Positions 1-7,403 of a DNA stretch of 25,124 nt are shown one piece after another. The stretch's first letter is position 1; each line of letters starts with the position of its first letter. The position numbers and the translations under genes were made by a program. The DNA is from a virus. The notes beneath the pieces were generated by a model. The model was not told where the DNA came from. It did not search any database and saw nothing but the letters and a program-made list of their open reading frames with translations. Where the stretch lies: IMG/VR virus record IMGVR_UViG_3300046748_000031, positions 1 through 25,124 of that record; one strand, given 5' to 3'.

Positions 1-6
1 TTAAAA

Positions 7-684
7 ATGATTAAAGATTTATCCGATATTATCCGCAAGCATCAAAAAACTCTACCTAACATAGAGGAAATGGATGTTGCTGATAAGTTTAAAGAAGTCT
101 ACAAGGAAACAGAAGATGGCAATCTAGTCATTGAGAATGAAATGCACATGTGTACTGGATTACGTAAGGTACATATGGAAATTGCTAATCTAGGAGCACT
201 AGATATCATTCATTGTATCTGGTATCCTGATCCAGACTTCGATTTACCTATTTTTGGTGCTGATATTGTATCTAATAGGAACATTGTTACTGCTGCTATC
301 ACAGATATTTCTCCTGTAGGTGACCTAGAACACCCAATCTATGAAGAGATAGGGGATATTAGCAGGATGCATAGTTTTAAACACAACAGAGAGATTCCTA
401 CATGGGGTCAAATCTTCTCTCCTTATTGTAAGTTTGCTAGATTAGAAACTGATGAAGATAAAGGTACATTCTGTAAGGTTGTTGACCAGTATCTAGATGC
501 ATTTGTGGGTGCTGTGTGGAAATCTACCATGGATTACAATGGAGCAGAACAAAGAAATGAAGCACAGATAAACTATTGTACAAATCAGAAGAAGAACGAT
601 AAAACTAGAAAGATTCTTACTGGTTATTTTGGTGAAAAGTGGGCAGAGAATTACATCAATCAGGTCTTATTTGACGAGCCATAA
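7..684 (+). CDS. pcyA: Phycocyanobilin:ferredoxin oxidoreductase (PcyA-type bilin reductase)
   Basis: This 225-residue protein belongs to the ferredoxin-dependent bilin reductases, which reduce biliverdin to phycobilin chromophores of light-harvesting antennae. The C-terminal stretch around 'NDKTRKIL', then 'FGEKWAENYINQVLFD', closely follows cyanobacterial PcyA as I know it, as do 'LDIIHC' (65-70), 'DLPIFGADIV' (79-88) and 'AAITDISPV' (96-104). The three residues matching the PcyA catalytic Glu, His and Asp (E76, H88, D105 in Synechocystis) appear as E58, H69 and D86. The sequence does not resemble the phage PebS enzyme, so phycocyanobilin synthesis is the better guess than phycoerythrobilin synthesis. 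Phage pcyA genes are known in marine cyanophages. The ATG at 7 lies at the window edge, so upstream context is unseen. The length is slightly short for PcyA (about 240-250) but the domain is complete. A late promoter overlaps its stop codon. Confidence 0.9.
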   Translation: MIKDLSDIIRKHQKTLPNIEEMDVADKFKEVYKETEDGNLVIENEMHMCTGLRKVHMEIANLGALDIIHCIWYPDPDFDLPIFGADIVSNRNIVTAAITDISPVGDLEHPIYEEIGDISRMHSFKHNREIPTWGQIFSPYCKFARLETDEDKGTFCKVVDQYLDAFVGAVWKSTMDYNGAEQRNEAQINYCTNQKKNDKTRKILTGYFGEKWAENYINQVLFDEP

Positions 685-687
685 ATA
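680..687 (+). promoter_or_regulatory. T4-type late promoter (NATAAATA)
   Basis: CATAAATA matches the cyanomyovirus late-promoter motif read by the gp55-type sigma factor. It overlaps the pcyA stop codon. The motif ends 21 nt before the GTG at 709, the same spacing as the copy before the gene at 20819. It ends only 10 nt before the ATG at 698, which favours 709 as the start of the next gene. Confidence 0.6.
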
Positions 688-708
688 GGGTGAAGATATG
701 ATGAAACA

Positions 709-1176
709 GTGGCACAGAAACATGATGTACAAAAGGATGTTGAAGAATATCCAAATCCCTGGCAATATATGGGTACCATTTTTAGTGGGACTGATCTTGG
801 GGACTACTATGGTTTTGTTTATAAAATTACTTGTGAAACCACCAACCGTTGTTACATCGGAAGAAAGTATTTCTGGCAGAAACGAAAGCCTAGAAGTAAT
901 AATTCAACTAAAAAACGGAGAAGAGTTACAAGTGAGAGCAACTGGAAGAACTACTATGGAAGTTCTGAAGAACTTAAAGCAGATCGAAAAATATTTGGAG
1001 ACGCAGCGTTCAAACGAGAGATCTTATCCCTCCACACCACGCCAGGAAGAGTCAATTATGCAGAAACAAGGCAACTCTTCCTTCATGACGTTTTAACTGA
1101 GGCACTTGACAATGGAGAACCAGCATATTATAATTCTAATATACTAGGAAGGTACTATCGTAAAGATTATTTTTAA
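709..1176 (+). CDS. GIY-YIG-like putative endonuclease, GTG start
   Basis: The 155-residue product carries the two halves of a GIY-YIG motif, 'GFVYKI' (35-40) and 'CYIGRKYF' (48-55), with R52 in the expected place. Further along, 'ETRQLFLHDVL' (119-129) has a Glu that could be catalytic, and 'AYYNSN' (139-144) is near the end. GIY-YIG nucleases cut DNA and include phage homing enzymes, but related proteins in T4-like cyanophages are uncharacterised, so the activity is inference. A basic stretch 'KKRRR' (68-72) could bind nucleic acid. The start is unusual: the only start codon upstream of the conserved N-terminal part is GTG at 709, because an in-frame TGA lies at 691. A well-placed late promoter precedes it. 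A 132-codon ORF beginning at ATG 698 overlaps it in another frame and is judged a shadow. Confidence 0.7.
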   Translation: MAQKHDVQKDVEEYPNPWQYMGTIFSGTDLGDYYGFVYKITCETTNRCYIGRKYFWQKRKPRSNNSTKKRRRVTSESNWKNYYGSSEELKADRKIFGDAAFKREILSLHTTPGRVNYAETRQLFLHDVLTEALDNGEPAYYNSNILGRYYRKDYF

Positions 1177-1196
1177 AGTTTCATATATACTAAAAA

Positions 1197-1439
1197 ATGA
1201 CTGAACCTTACATGAGTGTTCCTGCACCAAAGTATTTAAAATATGATCCTTGGTTTGGTCCTGCTGTTCTTTCAGAAGAACAACAGAAATACATGCTTGC
1301 TGAATTGGAAAGAGAAAATATTTTAATACCTTTAAAAGAAAAAAAAGTAGAAGTTGACAATATCCATAAAGTGATGTATAATTTAGCTACCCAATGGGCA
1401 AAAGAATTGGGTGGAGGATCCGAAAATTATTGGATCTGA
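1197..1439 (+). CDS. Hypothetical protein, 80 residues
   Basis: I do not recognise this small soluble protein. It opens with a Pro/Tyr-rich segment ('MSVPAPKYLKYDPWFGP', residues 6-22). A charged, probably helical middle follows, rich in Glu and Lys, and the end is Gly/Trp-containing. No signal peptide, membrane helix or known motif was seen. The ATG at 1197 follows the previous stop by 20 nt and has no clear Shine-Dalgarno sequence, only an A-rich leader. It lies in the same direction as its neighbours and may be co-transcribed with them. Confidence 0.6.
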   Translation: MTEPYMSVPAPKYLKYDPWFGPAVLSEEQQKYMLAELERENILIPLKEKKVEVDNIHKVMYNLATQWAKELGGGSENYWI

Positions 1440-1463
1440 AATGAAAATGACCTTTGAGGAGAG

Positions 1464-1688
1464 ATGATTAACCTAGAAGAAAAATTTGAATCCTACATCA
1501 AACATGGTAGTAGTAAGGGTTTTCGTATAGATGGTGTTATTGAACCAGTCACGGGGTATGGTTACCATTGTGATGGTTCCGACATCGTTGGGTACTGGGT
1601 TAACACTAGAAATTATAAACTGTACTATAATATGAACGAACAGTTCATAAAAATGGAACCTTTAAATGAACACAGCAACTTAACATGA
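1464..1688 (+). CDS. Hypothetical protein, 74 residues, coupled to talC
   Basis: This is an unrecognised small protein with many Tyr and Gly residues ('GYGYHCDGSDIVGYWVNTRNY', residues 31-51) and no membrane segment. A strong Shine-Dalgarno sequence (GAGGAGAG, from 1456) sits directly before the ATG. Its stop overlaps the talC start (ATGA at 1685-1688), so the two genes are probably translationally coupled. The coupling suggests co-expression with the carbon-metabolism genes, but says nothing firm about function. Confidence 0.65.
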   Translation: MINLEEKFESYIKHGSSKGFRIDGVIEPVTGYGYHCDGSDIVGYWVNTRNYKLYYNMNEQFIKMEPLNEHSNLT

Positions 1689-2338
1689 AAATATTTTTAG
1701 ATACAGCAGATATTAATGAGATTCGTGAGCGTTGGGACACTGGTCTTATCAGTGGTGTAACTACTAACCCAACTCTTGTTCGTAAAGCAGGTGGTAAGTA
1801 CGTAGATCTTGCCATTTCAATCTTAGAGGAGTTTCCAGAGATTGAATCTCTTTCTTTGGAACTTGATGGTAAAGATGATATGGATTATAGACGTAACATG
1901 GGTGAGTTCTATCTCGGTCATCCTGCAATTACATTGAAAGTACCTTGTACAAGAGAAGGTCTTAAGTTCGTTACTCATTGTGCAGAGAATAATGTACCAA
2001 CCAATGTAACATTGTGCTTCACTGCTGCCCAAGCAGTAATGGCAGGTCTTTCTGGTGCTACTATGATCTCACCATTCGTGGGTCGTATGAATGATAACTC
2101 TCTTAGTGGTGTTGAACTTGTGCGTTCTATCGCTGGACTATATAAACAGCATGGGGTAGAGACTAAGGTCTTAGCAGCATCATTAAGAGATGCTCATCAT
2201 GTGTCTAGGTGCCTTCTAGCAGGTGCTGATATAGTGACGTTACCTCCTAGCACCTTTGATAAGATGTATGATAGTGTGCTAACCCGTGAAGGGTTGGAAA
2301 TATTCAACAACGATTTTAAGGAGATGAGCAGTCAATGA
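1685..2338 (+). CDS. talC: Transaldolase, TalC/fructose-6-phosphate aldolase-like
   Basis: This 217-residue class I aldolase has the short transaldolase form (TalC/FSA type). It shows 'FLDTAD' (4-9), 'GVTTNPTLV' (24-32), the Schiff-base lysine K85 in 'ITLKVPCTREG', 'NVTLCFTAAQA' (107-117), 'ISPFVGRM' (128-135) and 'GADIVTLPPS' (180-189). K85 matches the position of the FSA active lysine, and the length is normal. Transaldolase moves three-carbon units in the pentose phosphate pathway. Cyanophage TalC is a well-known auxiliary metabolic enzyme, thought to favour pentose phosphate flux, giving NADPH and ribose for nucleotides, over the Calvin cycle during infection. Start and stop overlap both neighbours by ATGA, and glutaredoxin follows directly, which fits a redox and nucleotide-supply operon. 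Confidence 0.95.
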   Translation: MKIFLDTADINEIRERWDTGLISGVTTNPTLVRKAGGKYVDLAISILEEFPEIESLSLELDGKDDMDYRRNMGEFYLGHPAITLKVPCTREGLKFVTHCAENNVPTNVTLCFTAAQAVMAGLSGATMISPFVGRMNDNSLSGVELVRSIAGLYKQHGVETKVLAASLRDAHHVSRCLLAGADIVTLPPSTFDKMYDSVLTREGLEIFNNDFKEMSSQ

Positions 2339-2574
2339 CATTTACCGTATACTCTAAAAAGGGATGCCCCTATTGTGAAAAATTTATCGCAATCATTGAA
2401 TACGAAGAACTAAAACATGTTGTTTACGAACTAGAAAAACACTTTACCAAAGACCAGTTCATTGCTGAGTTTGGTGAAGATTCTACATTTCCACAAATTG
2501 TGGTTGATGGTGAAAAATTAGGTGGTTGCCGAGAGGCAATTGAATATTTACAAGAAAATAAAATTGTTGCATGA
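2335..2574 (+). CDS. Glutaredoxin
   Basis: The 79-residue product has a complete glutaredoxin fold signature. The dithiol active site C-P-Y-C is at 11-14, the cis-proline is in 'TFPQIVVDG' (51-59), and the glutathione-side loop is 'GGCREA' (63-68). It reduces disulfides using glutathione. In T4-like phages a glutaredoxin usually supplies electrons to ribonucleotide reductase, and I infer a similar role here. No nrd genes are in view. The ATG overlaps the talC stop (ATGA, 2335-2338), so it is probably coupled to talC. An extra cysteine (C65) after the Gly pair is typical of several glutaredoxins. Confidence 0.92.
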   Translation: MTFTVYSKKGCPYCEKFIAIIEYEELKHVVYELEKHFTKDQFIAEFGEDSTFPQIVVDGEKLGGCREAIEYLQENKIVA

Positions 2575-2575
2575 C

Positions 2576-2728
2576 ATGATTGAATTAACTGAGGCAGAAT
2601 TTAAAGGAGACCTAGCCAAATATACTACACGTATAGAACATGGTGAGGACTTCCTTATTAAAAAAGAAAGTGGTGAAAAATATATTGCCACTGACATTGA
2701 AAAATTCCAAAACCCTTGTGACATCTAA
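2576..2728 (+). CDS. Small Phd/YefM-antitoxin-like protein, 50 residues
   Basis: I choose the ATG at 2576, one base after the glutaredoxin stop. The longer in-frame start at 2522 would lie deep in glutaredoxin and adds 18 residues of low plausibility. The product starts 'MIELTEAEFKGDLAKY' and continues 'GEDFLIKKESGEKYI'. This resembles the N-terminal DNA-binding and dimerisation half of Phd/YefM antitoxins (a strand, a helix with F/L/Y spacing, then 'G..FLI.. .G'). The C-terminal toxin-binding tail is short, and no toxin ORF follows. It might be a stand-alone repressor or a remnant. The family call is by eye and uncertain; that it is a real gene is more likely. Confidence 0.5.
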   Translation: MIELTEAEFKGDLAKYTTRIEHGEDFLIKKESGEKYIATDIEKFQNPCDI

Positions 2729-2738
2729 TAAAGTGGCA

Positions 2739-2767
2739 CACCCCCTTCCCAAGAGGAAGATGGGGTG
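2739..2767 (+). other. GC-rich hairpin overlapping a promoter
   Basis: An inverted repeat forms an 11-bp stem: bases 2739-2744 pair with 2762-2767 and 2745-2749 with 2755-2759. It has a 5-nt loop and a 2-nt bulge at 2760-2761. No T-run follows, so it is not a standard intrinsic terminator. It sits between the end of the talC-glutaredoxin operon and a TATAAT box at 2769 and could act as an operator, attenuator or terminator. Confidence 0.55.
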
Positions 2768-2774
2768 CTATAAT
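2746..2774 (+). promoter_or_regulatory. Candidate sigma70-type early promoter
   Basis: A perfect -10 box, TATAAT (2769-2774), lies 17 nt after TTCCCA (2746-2751), which matches the TTGACA -35 box at 4 of 6 positions. Transcription would start near 2781, just before the gene at 2797. The -35 box is buried in a hairpin. The -10 match and spacing are good, but the -35 box is weak. Confidence 0.5.
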
Positions 2775-2796
2775 TACAAGGTAAACAAAAAAACTC

Positions 2797-3075
2797 ATGA
2801 CCGCAACTCTAATCCTTGAAAGATTCCCCTATCGTTACGTTCAGTGTGGAACCCTTGACATCAATGGTCAACCAGACTATCGTATCCTCAAATACAATGA
2901 GGTAACTAGGAGTTACCAAACAATGTACTATCTTGATAGTCAGATACAATTAGATTGCTGTCTTGAAGATCCTGAGTACACTAAGTGGTTAGACCCAGAC
3001 CCTGAAGTGGGTGCTTATCCCAATAAATCCGATTCCGTAAAAAACGAAAACTATGTCAATACAATCTCATCTTGA
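2797..3075 (+). CDS. Hypothetical protein, 92 residues
   Basis: This is an unrecognised soluble protein rich in Tyr, Asp and Pro ('DPEYTKWLDPDPEVGAYP', residues 58-75). It has three cysteines (C17 and a C53-C54 pair) and no membrane segment. It is the first gene after the candidate early promoter at 2746-2774, with an A-rich leader and no Shine-Dalgarno sequence. Its last 23 bases overlap the start of the next gene, so the two are probably co-translated. I cannot assign a function. Confidence 0.6.
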   Translation: MTATLILERFPYRYVQCGTLDINGQPDYRILKYNEVTRSYQTMYYLDSQIQLDCCLEDPEYTKWLDPDPEVGAYPNKSDSVKNENYVNTISS

Positions 3076-3361
3076 AAGTGCTGAAGAATCTATTCGTCAG
3101 GCACTAGCAGAAGCGTTAGCAGAAAAGAAAGATGGAACTCTTTCAGGACTGTTTGATCTTCTTAATACTGTTAAGGAACTTAAATCAAGTAATATTGATT
3201 ATGATTTCACTAATGATCTCGTATTCAATTCTGATTACATAAATGACACTGCTAGTATCGGTGATATTAAAATCGATACTAATGTTGGTGCAGATATTAT
3301 TAGTTTCCCCACACCAGAAGGTTCTGTAGATCTTACTAACAATATTGAATTGAATCTATAG
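3053..3361 (+). CDS. Hypothetical acidic protein, 102 residues
   Basis: The protein begins with an amphipathic Ala/Glu/Leu-rich helix ('ESAEESIRQALAEALAEKK', residues 8-26), a possible coiled coil. A Ser/Asp/Asn/Ile-rich half with no hydrophobic core segment follows. Similar small acidic proteins occur in T4-like cyanophages without a known role, so I leave the function open. The start overlaps the previous gene by 23 nt, and the stop directly abuts the ATG of the next gene at 3362. This makes a compact three-gene operon running to the terminator near 4010. Confidence 0.6.
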   Translation: MSIQSHLESAEESIRQALAEALAEKKDGTLSGLFDLLNTVKELKSSNIDYDFTNDLVFNSDYINDTASIGDIKIDTNVGADIISFPTPEGSVDLTNNIELNL

Positions 3362-4003
3362 ATGAAATACGAGAACAACTTCAGTGTAATGTTCTCTGTC
3401 CCACCTTTAATGACTTCATTATATCCTCATGAGGATTTTAATGACATCGTTAATCATATAAAGGGATTACAATATGGAACTAATAATAAGTGTCATGACA
3501 ATTCAAAGTCAATAGACACATTTGTTCTCAATAAAGACATTCTTAGTAATCTCAATGAGTTTATCAAAGACTGTGTTAAAGAGTATACTGATAAAATCTT
3601 CGTTACTGATCAGGAACTTGATGTCACACAGTCTTGGGTAAACAAAACTAAGATAGGACAAGAACATCATTACCACTACCATCCAAATAGTATTCTTAGT
3701 GGAGTATTCTTTTTGCAGTCAGGTGGTGAAAACATATCACCAATTAAATTTTTAAATAATAGGAACGATGCCTTTCATTTAGAATTTAAAAAAAATGTTA
3801 ATCCATTTAATGAATTCAATCAATCATCATACCAATATCCTTCGCAACCTAGGGTATTAGTATTGTTTCCTAGTTATATTCCACATTGTGTACCATTAAA
3901 TACTGGTGATGATAGATATAGTCTTTCTTTTAACACCTTTCCATCAGGTTCATTTGGGAGTAAAACGGGTTTAACATATGTTAATTTGGAAAGGGAGGTT
4001 TAA
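3362..4003 (+). CDS. 2OG-Fe(II) oxygenase-like protein
   Basis: The 213-residue product matches a phage and marine-bacterial group of 2-oxoglutarate/Fe(II) dioxygenases. It has 'QSWVNKTKIGQ' (90-100), then a His-rich metal-site segment 'HHYHYHPNSILSGVFFL' (102-118), and a distal His and Arg in 'LFPSYIPHCVPLN' (168-180, H175) and 'DDRYSLSF' (183-190, R185). In this family the first histidine and acidic or equivalent residue plus the distal His bind iron, and the Arg binds 2-oxoglutarate. The exact first ligands (H105 or H107) are uncertain. The substrate is unknown; hydroxylation of a protein or small molecule is possible. It is the last gene of its operon and ends inside a terminator hairpin. 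Confidence 0.75.
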   Translation: MKYENNFSVMFSVPPLMTSLYPHEDFNDIVNHIKGLQYGTNNKCHDNSKSIDTFVLNKDILSNLNEFIKDCVKEYTDKIFVTDQELDVTQSWVNKTKIGQEHHYHYHPNSILSGVFFLQSGGENISPIKFLNNRNDAFHLEFKKNVNPFNEFNQSSYQYPSQPRVLVLFPSYIPHCVPLNTGDDRYSLSFNTFPSGSFGSKTGLTYVNLEREV

Positions 4004-4017
4004 TACCTCCTTTTTTT
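3991..4017 (+). terminator. Rho-independent terminator
   Basis: The stem GGAGGT (3994-3999) pairs with ACCTCC (4005-4010) around a TTAAT loop. Seven T residues (4011-4017) follow. The hairpin contains the stop codon of the oxygenase-like gene. It separates the early-type operon from the late structural block. Confidence 0.85.
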
Positions 4018-4023
4018 ATGTTT

Positions 4024-4031
4024 AATAAATA
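4024..4031 (+). promoter_or_regulatory. T4-type late promoter (NATAAATA)
   Basis: AATAAATA ends 37 nt before the ATG at 4069. It directly follows the terminator, so it is the natural start of late transcription for the tail-appendage block. Confidence 0.7.
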
Positions 4032-4068
4032 CTTCTAGCTTAGAAATAATGTCTTCAGGACTGGAAGT

Positions 4069-6399
4069 ATGTCAAAAATTCTTGCAAATCAAATTGCTAA
4101 TTATGGGGACAATTCTCCTGTCGAGGTAAAGGAAGGAGTAAACATCCCTGCTGGTAAACCAATACAAGCATCAGGTGTTGCTGGATCTTCGGGACAATTG
4201 CTATCTTCTACTGGTTCATCTATTTCATGGATCGATGCCTTTGACAGAGATTATAATAGTCTTACTAATTTACCAAATATACCTGCAGCACAAGTTAATT
4301 CAGATTGGAATGCTGTTGGTGGCATTGCTTCAATTTTAAACAAACCAGTTATACCTCCACAAAATTCTGTAACTGTAGTCAATGCTAGTGGCGGTGGTAA
4401 TTTATCATTCAATGGTGGTAACGGAGAATTTACATACACTCCACCAGATCTCTCCTCGTATGCAACATCAACTCAACTTACTAATGCAGTAGCAAACTCT
4501 TCTCAGTGGGATGCAGCATATGGTTGGGGTAACCATGCTAGTGCTGGTTATGCAACAACAGGTGATGTTTCTACTGCCGTTGCAAATTCTGGTAACTGGG
4601 ATACTGCATATGGTTGGGGTGATCATAGTCTTGTGGGATATTTAACATCAACTACTGATACACTACAGGAAGTTACTGCAAGAGGTGGTAGTACAACAGA
4701 ACAGATTATTGCTAATGGTGGTATTAGAGCACTCAATCTTACTAGTGGAACTGTAAATGACCTCGAATTTAAACACGATAATAATACTAGTAAATCCTTT
4801 ATTTCACACACAAATACTACAGATAATTTCTATGTTGAGTCAGTCACTTCCCTATACTTAAACGCTGGTAGAGACGGTGATCCAGGTGCTTTATATTTAC
4901 AGTATAATGACTCTACTAAACTAAGTGTTAGTGGTAGTGGTGTTCAGGTTGGTGATCTTTATGTTTCTGGAACTACTGATCTAACAACAGGTGATCTTGC
5001 TGACGTTGATCTTAGTATTGGACCTACTGATGGTCAAGTTTTAAAATGGGATGACGCTAGTAGTAAGTGGAAGGCAGCAAATGATCTTCAAGGATCTGGT
5101 GCTGGATTATCATTAGCAGATTTTTCTGTTACTACACTTACAGCAGGAACTAATGCACTTACATATAACCCTGTTAATGGTGTATTCTCATATACTCCAC
5201 CTGATTTCACTAATTATGATACAGCATATGGATGGGGTGATCACGCACAAGCAGGATATTTAACCAGTGAAACTGATCCTGTATTCTCTGCTCATGTAGC
5301 ATCAAATATTCTACAGTCAAATATTAATAATTGGAATGATGCACATGCATGGGGCAACCATGCTGCTATGGGTTACTTGATTGCTTCAGCTACTGACAAA
5401 AGTAATTGGAATACTGCATACGGTTGGGGAGATCATGGTATTGCAGGGTATATACAGACAGAGACAGATACTTTTGCTAGTGTAACTGGTAGAGGTGCTT
5501 CAACATCTACAGCATTAAATCTAACAAATGCTGGTACAGCATTGACATTAACAGGTGGAAATACAACAGGTAGATTAGATATTCAAAATGCTGGTTCTTA
5601 TTCTATTTCATTAGATGCTAATATTGGTATCAATACTTATGATGGTGTTGGTTTAAAGATTGGAAATTATGGAACTAACCTTTATAGAGCAGAGATTGAT
5701 GGTACTAGTGGTGACATTAATGCTGGATCATACTCAACAACTGGTAGTTTAACTGCTGGATCTATGACTGTTGGTGGTTTGACATACCCAACTACCAACG
5801 GGACTCAAGGTTATGTCCTTACCAGTGATGGTTCAGGAAATGTTGGATGGGCAGCATCAACAGGTGGAGGTGGAGGTGGAGGTGCCAATGTAACCATTGG
5901 AGATACTGCACCTGGATCACCTTCCTTTGGTGATCTTTGGTGGGAATCTGATAAGGGTCGTCTAAAGATTTATTATAATGATACTGATAGTTTCCAATGG
6001 GTTGATGCATCACCACCACTATCACCAACAAATCTATCCAATGGTGATAACTTAATCTCAACAACAGCATTAGATGGTTCTGGTTTTGGTGTAGAGAATG
6101 CTATTGAATTCTCCACTGATAACAACGGAACTGCTGGACTTCGTTGGAGAATTACTACAGATGGTCATCTATTACCTGCTGCTAATGATACATATGACAT
6201 TGGTAATGCTAATTTTAAAATCAGAGACTTGTATGTCAATGATGGATCTATTCACACAGAGAGTGGAAAGGCATTATCGTTCCACAATGGTCAATTATCA
6301 TGGGGTGATGATCCAGTTATCACTGTAGAAGTTCTGAAGCAAATGTTATCCTCATGTACTAGCTTTGGTCAATTCAAAGAACACATCATGGGTCTTTAA
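4069..6399 (+). CDS. Tail fibre-like structural protein with AYGWGDH repeats
   Basis: This 776-residue virion protein is built from short repeats and has no signal peptide. Five copies of an 'AYGWG[ND]H..[AV]GY' motif appear; the first starts at A150, the next about 30 residues later, and three more are encoded between about 5220 and 5450. Two copies of an 'NG.F.YTPPD' module precede some of them. A poly-Gly stretch near residue 600 leads into 'GDLWWESDKGRLKIYY' and 'SFQWVDASP', and the end carries 'YDIGNANFKIRDLYV', all familiar from marine phage tail-fibre proteins. I infer a trimeric or fibrous appendage that contacts the host. It has its own late promoter and a 'GGAAG' ribosome-binding site before the ATG. 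The exact position on the virion cannot be read from sequence. Confidence 0.75.
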   Translation: MSKILANQIANYGDNSPVEVKEGVNIPAGKPIQASGVAGSSGQLLSSTGSSISWIDAFDRDYNSLTNLPNIPAAQVNSDWNAVGGIASILNKPVIPPQNSVTVVNASGGGNLSFNGGNGEFTYTPPDLSSYATSTQLTNAVANSSQWDAAYGWGNHASAGYATTGDVSTAVANSGNWDTAYGWGDHSLVGYLTSTTDTLQEVTARGGSTTEQIIANGGIRALNLTSGTVNDLEFKHDNNTSKSFISHTNTTDNFYVESVTSLYLNAGRDGDPGALYLQYNDSTKLSVSGSGVQVGDLYVSGTTDLTTGDLADVDLSIGPTDGQVLKWDDASSKWKAANDLQGSGAGLSLADFSVTTLTAGTNALTYNPVNGVFSYTPPDFTNYDTAYGWGDHAQAGYLTSETDPVFSAHVASNILQSNINNWNDAHAWGNHAAMGYLIASATDKSNWNTAYGWGDHGIAGYIQTETDTFASVTGRGASTSTALNLTNAGTALTLTGGNTTGRLDIQNAGSYSISLDANIGINTYDGVGLKIGNYGTNLYRAEIDGTSGDINAGSYSTTGSLTAGSMTVGGLTYPTTNGTQGYVLTSDGSGNVGWAASTGGGGGGGANVTIGDTAPGSPSFGDLWWESDKGRLKIYYNDTDSFQWVDASPPLSPTNLSNGDNLISTTALDGSGFGVENAIEFSTDNNGTAGLRWRITTDGHLLPAANDTYDIGNANFKIRDLYVNDGSIHTESGKALSFHNGQLSWGDDPVITVEVLKQMLSSCTSFGQFKEHIMGL

Positions 6400-6407
6400 A
6401 ATAAATA
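6400..6407 (+). promoter_or_regulatory. T4-type late promoter (NATAAATA)
   Basis: AATAAATA begins directly after the preceding stop codon and ends 23 nt before the ATG at 6431. An AAGGAG ribosome-binding site lies between (6413-6418). Confidence 0.7.
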
Positions 6408-6430
6408 ACATGGAAGGAGTATCTTAACCA

Positions 6431-7402
6431 ATGGCAATTAATTTTCCCTCAACAGGAGGGCAGGCAACTGACGGAACATTCACGTATGTAGCAGCAGGTA
6501 TTACCTACTCGTGGAATGGTGAAAGCTGGAATGCTGCTGGTAGTGGTGCTACTGCAACAGACAGAACAGTTTTCAGTGCTACTACTGCATCTGCTGGATC
6601 GACGTCACTATCATACAACAGTAACAATGGTGTTTTTACATACACACCACCAGACCTTAGTAGTTATTTGACATCAACTGGTGCACTTAATACACATATT
6701 GATGTCAACCACGGCACTCCTAGTAATGGGGATCTGTTATATTGGAATGGACCTAATCTTAAGTGGGAAAATCTAACACCTGGTTCTAGTAGTGGTTTAG
6801 ATGCGGATCTCTTGGATGGTGAGGAAGGATCTTATTATCGGAATGCTGATAATATTAATACGGGAACTATAGGATCTGGTAGATTATCTGGATCTTATAA
6901 TATTAGTATTGGTGGTTCTGCTGCTAGTATTCCTACTGTTAATGACATTGGTAATGCAAGCATCTCTTCAGTTACTGATGGTCAAACTCTTAGGTATGAT
7001 GGTAGCAATTGGATCAACAGTGATGTAAGTACAAGAAGAACTATTGCTATTACACAACCAAGTGCTACGGATGGTAGTGCGTATAATTTATCAATCAGTG
7101 GTGCTCCAAATACTTATGCTCTCTTGAAAATTGAAACATCACATGCTGCGTGGGTAACACTATACACAGATACCAGTAGCAGAACAAATGATTCTACTAG
7201 GAGTGAGGATACTGACCCAACACCTGGTGATGGTGTTATTGCGGAAGTAATTACTGGTGGTTCTGTATCACAGAAACTTACTCCAGCACCGTTCGGATAT
7301 AGTGACACACAAAACAATACTATTTACGTAAAAGCAGTAAACAAAAGTGGTAGCACAGTTAACTTACAAGTAACTGTAACTGTAGTTGCATTAGAGGAGT
7401 AA
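6431..7402 (+). CDS. Tail fibre-like structural protein, 323 residues
   Basis: The N-terminus 'AINFPSTGGQATDGTFTY' followed by 'YSWNGESW' is a common opening of marine phage tail proteins. Next comes the 'NGVFTYTPPDLSSYLTST' module shared with the gene upstream. Then 'GLDADLLDGEEGSYYRNADN' and 'GTIGSGRLSGSYNI' (near residues 123-155) form a repeat unit widespread in phage tail fibres. The last 120 residues are a beta-rich domain with 'YALLKIETSHAAWVTLY' and no recognised catalytic motif; this may be the receptor-facing tip. It has its own late promoter and Shine-Dalgarno sequence. The stop lies one base before the ATG of the protease gene, and its GAGGAG end serves as that gene's ribosome-binding site, so the two are probably coupled. 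Confidence 0.7.
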   Translation: MAINFPSTGGQATDGTFTYVAAGITYSWNGESWNAAGSGATATDRTVFSATTASAGSTSLSYNSNNGVFTYTPPDLSSYLTSTGALNTHIDVNHGTPSNGDLLYWNGPNLKWENLTPGSSSGLDADLLDGEEGSYYRNADNINTGTIGSGRLSGSYNISIGGSAASIPTVNDIGNASISSVTDGQTLRYDGSNWINSDVSTRRTIAITQPSATDGSAYNLSISGAPNTYALLKIETSHAAWVTLYTDTSSRTNDSTRSEDTDPTPGDGVIAEVITGGSVSQKLTPAPFGYSDTQNNTIYVKAVNKSGSTVNLQVTVTVVALEE

Positions 7403-7403
7403 C

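Noticed and set aside
698-1096. 132-codon ORF with a membrane-helix-like stretch overlapping the GIY-YIG-like gene
   Set aside because: The overlapping frame has recognisable conserved motifs and a better-spaced late promoter; this frame looks like a shadow, kept only as a finding.
1186-1191. TATACT box before the gene at 1197
   Set aside because: It is too close to the ATG for a leader, and no -35 box was found.
2522-2575. Upstream extension of the Phd-like ORF to an ATG at 2522
   Set aside because: It lies inside the glutaredoxin coding region, and the family-like sequence begins at the ATG at 2576.
4516-5450. AYGWGDH repeats as possible CRISPR-like or mobile repeats
   Set aside because: They are in-frame protein repeats that differ at DNA level and have irregular spacing.
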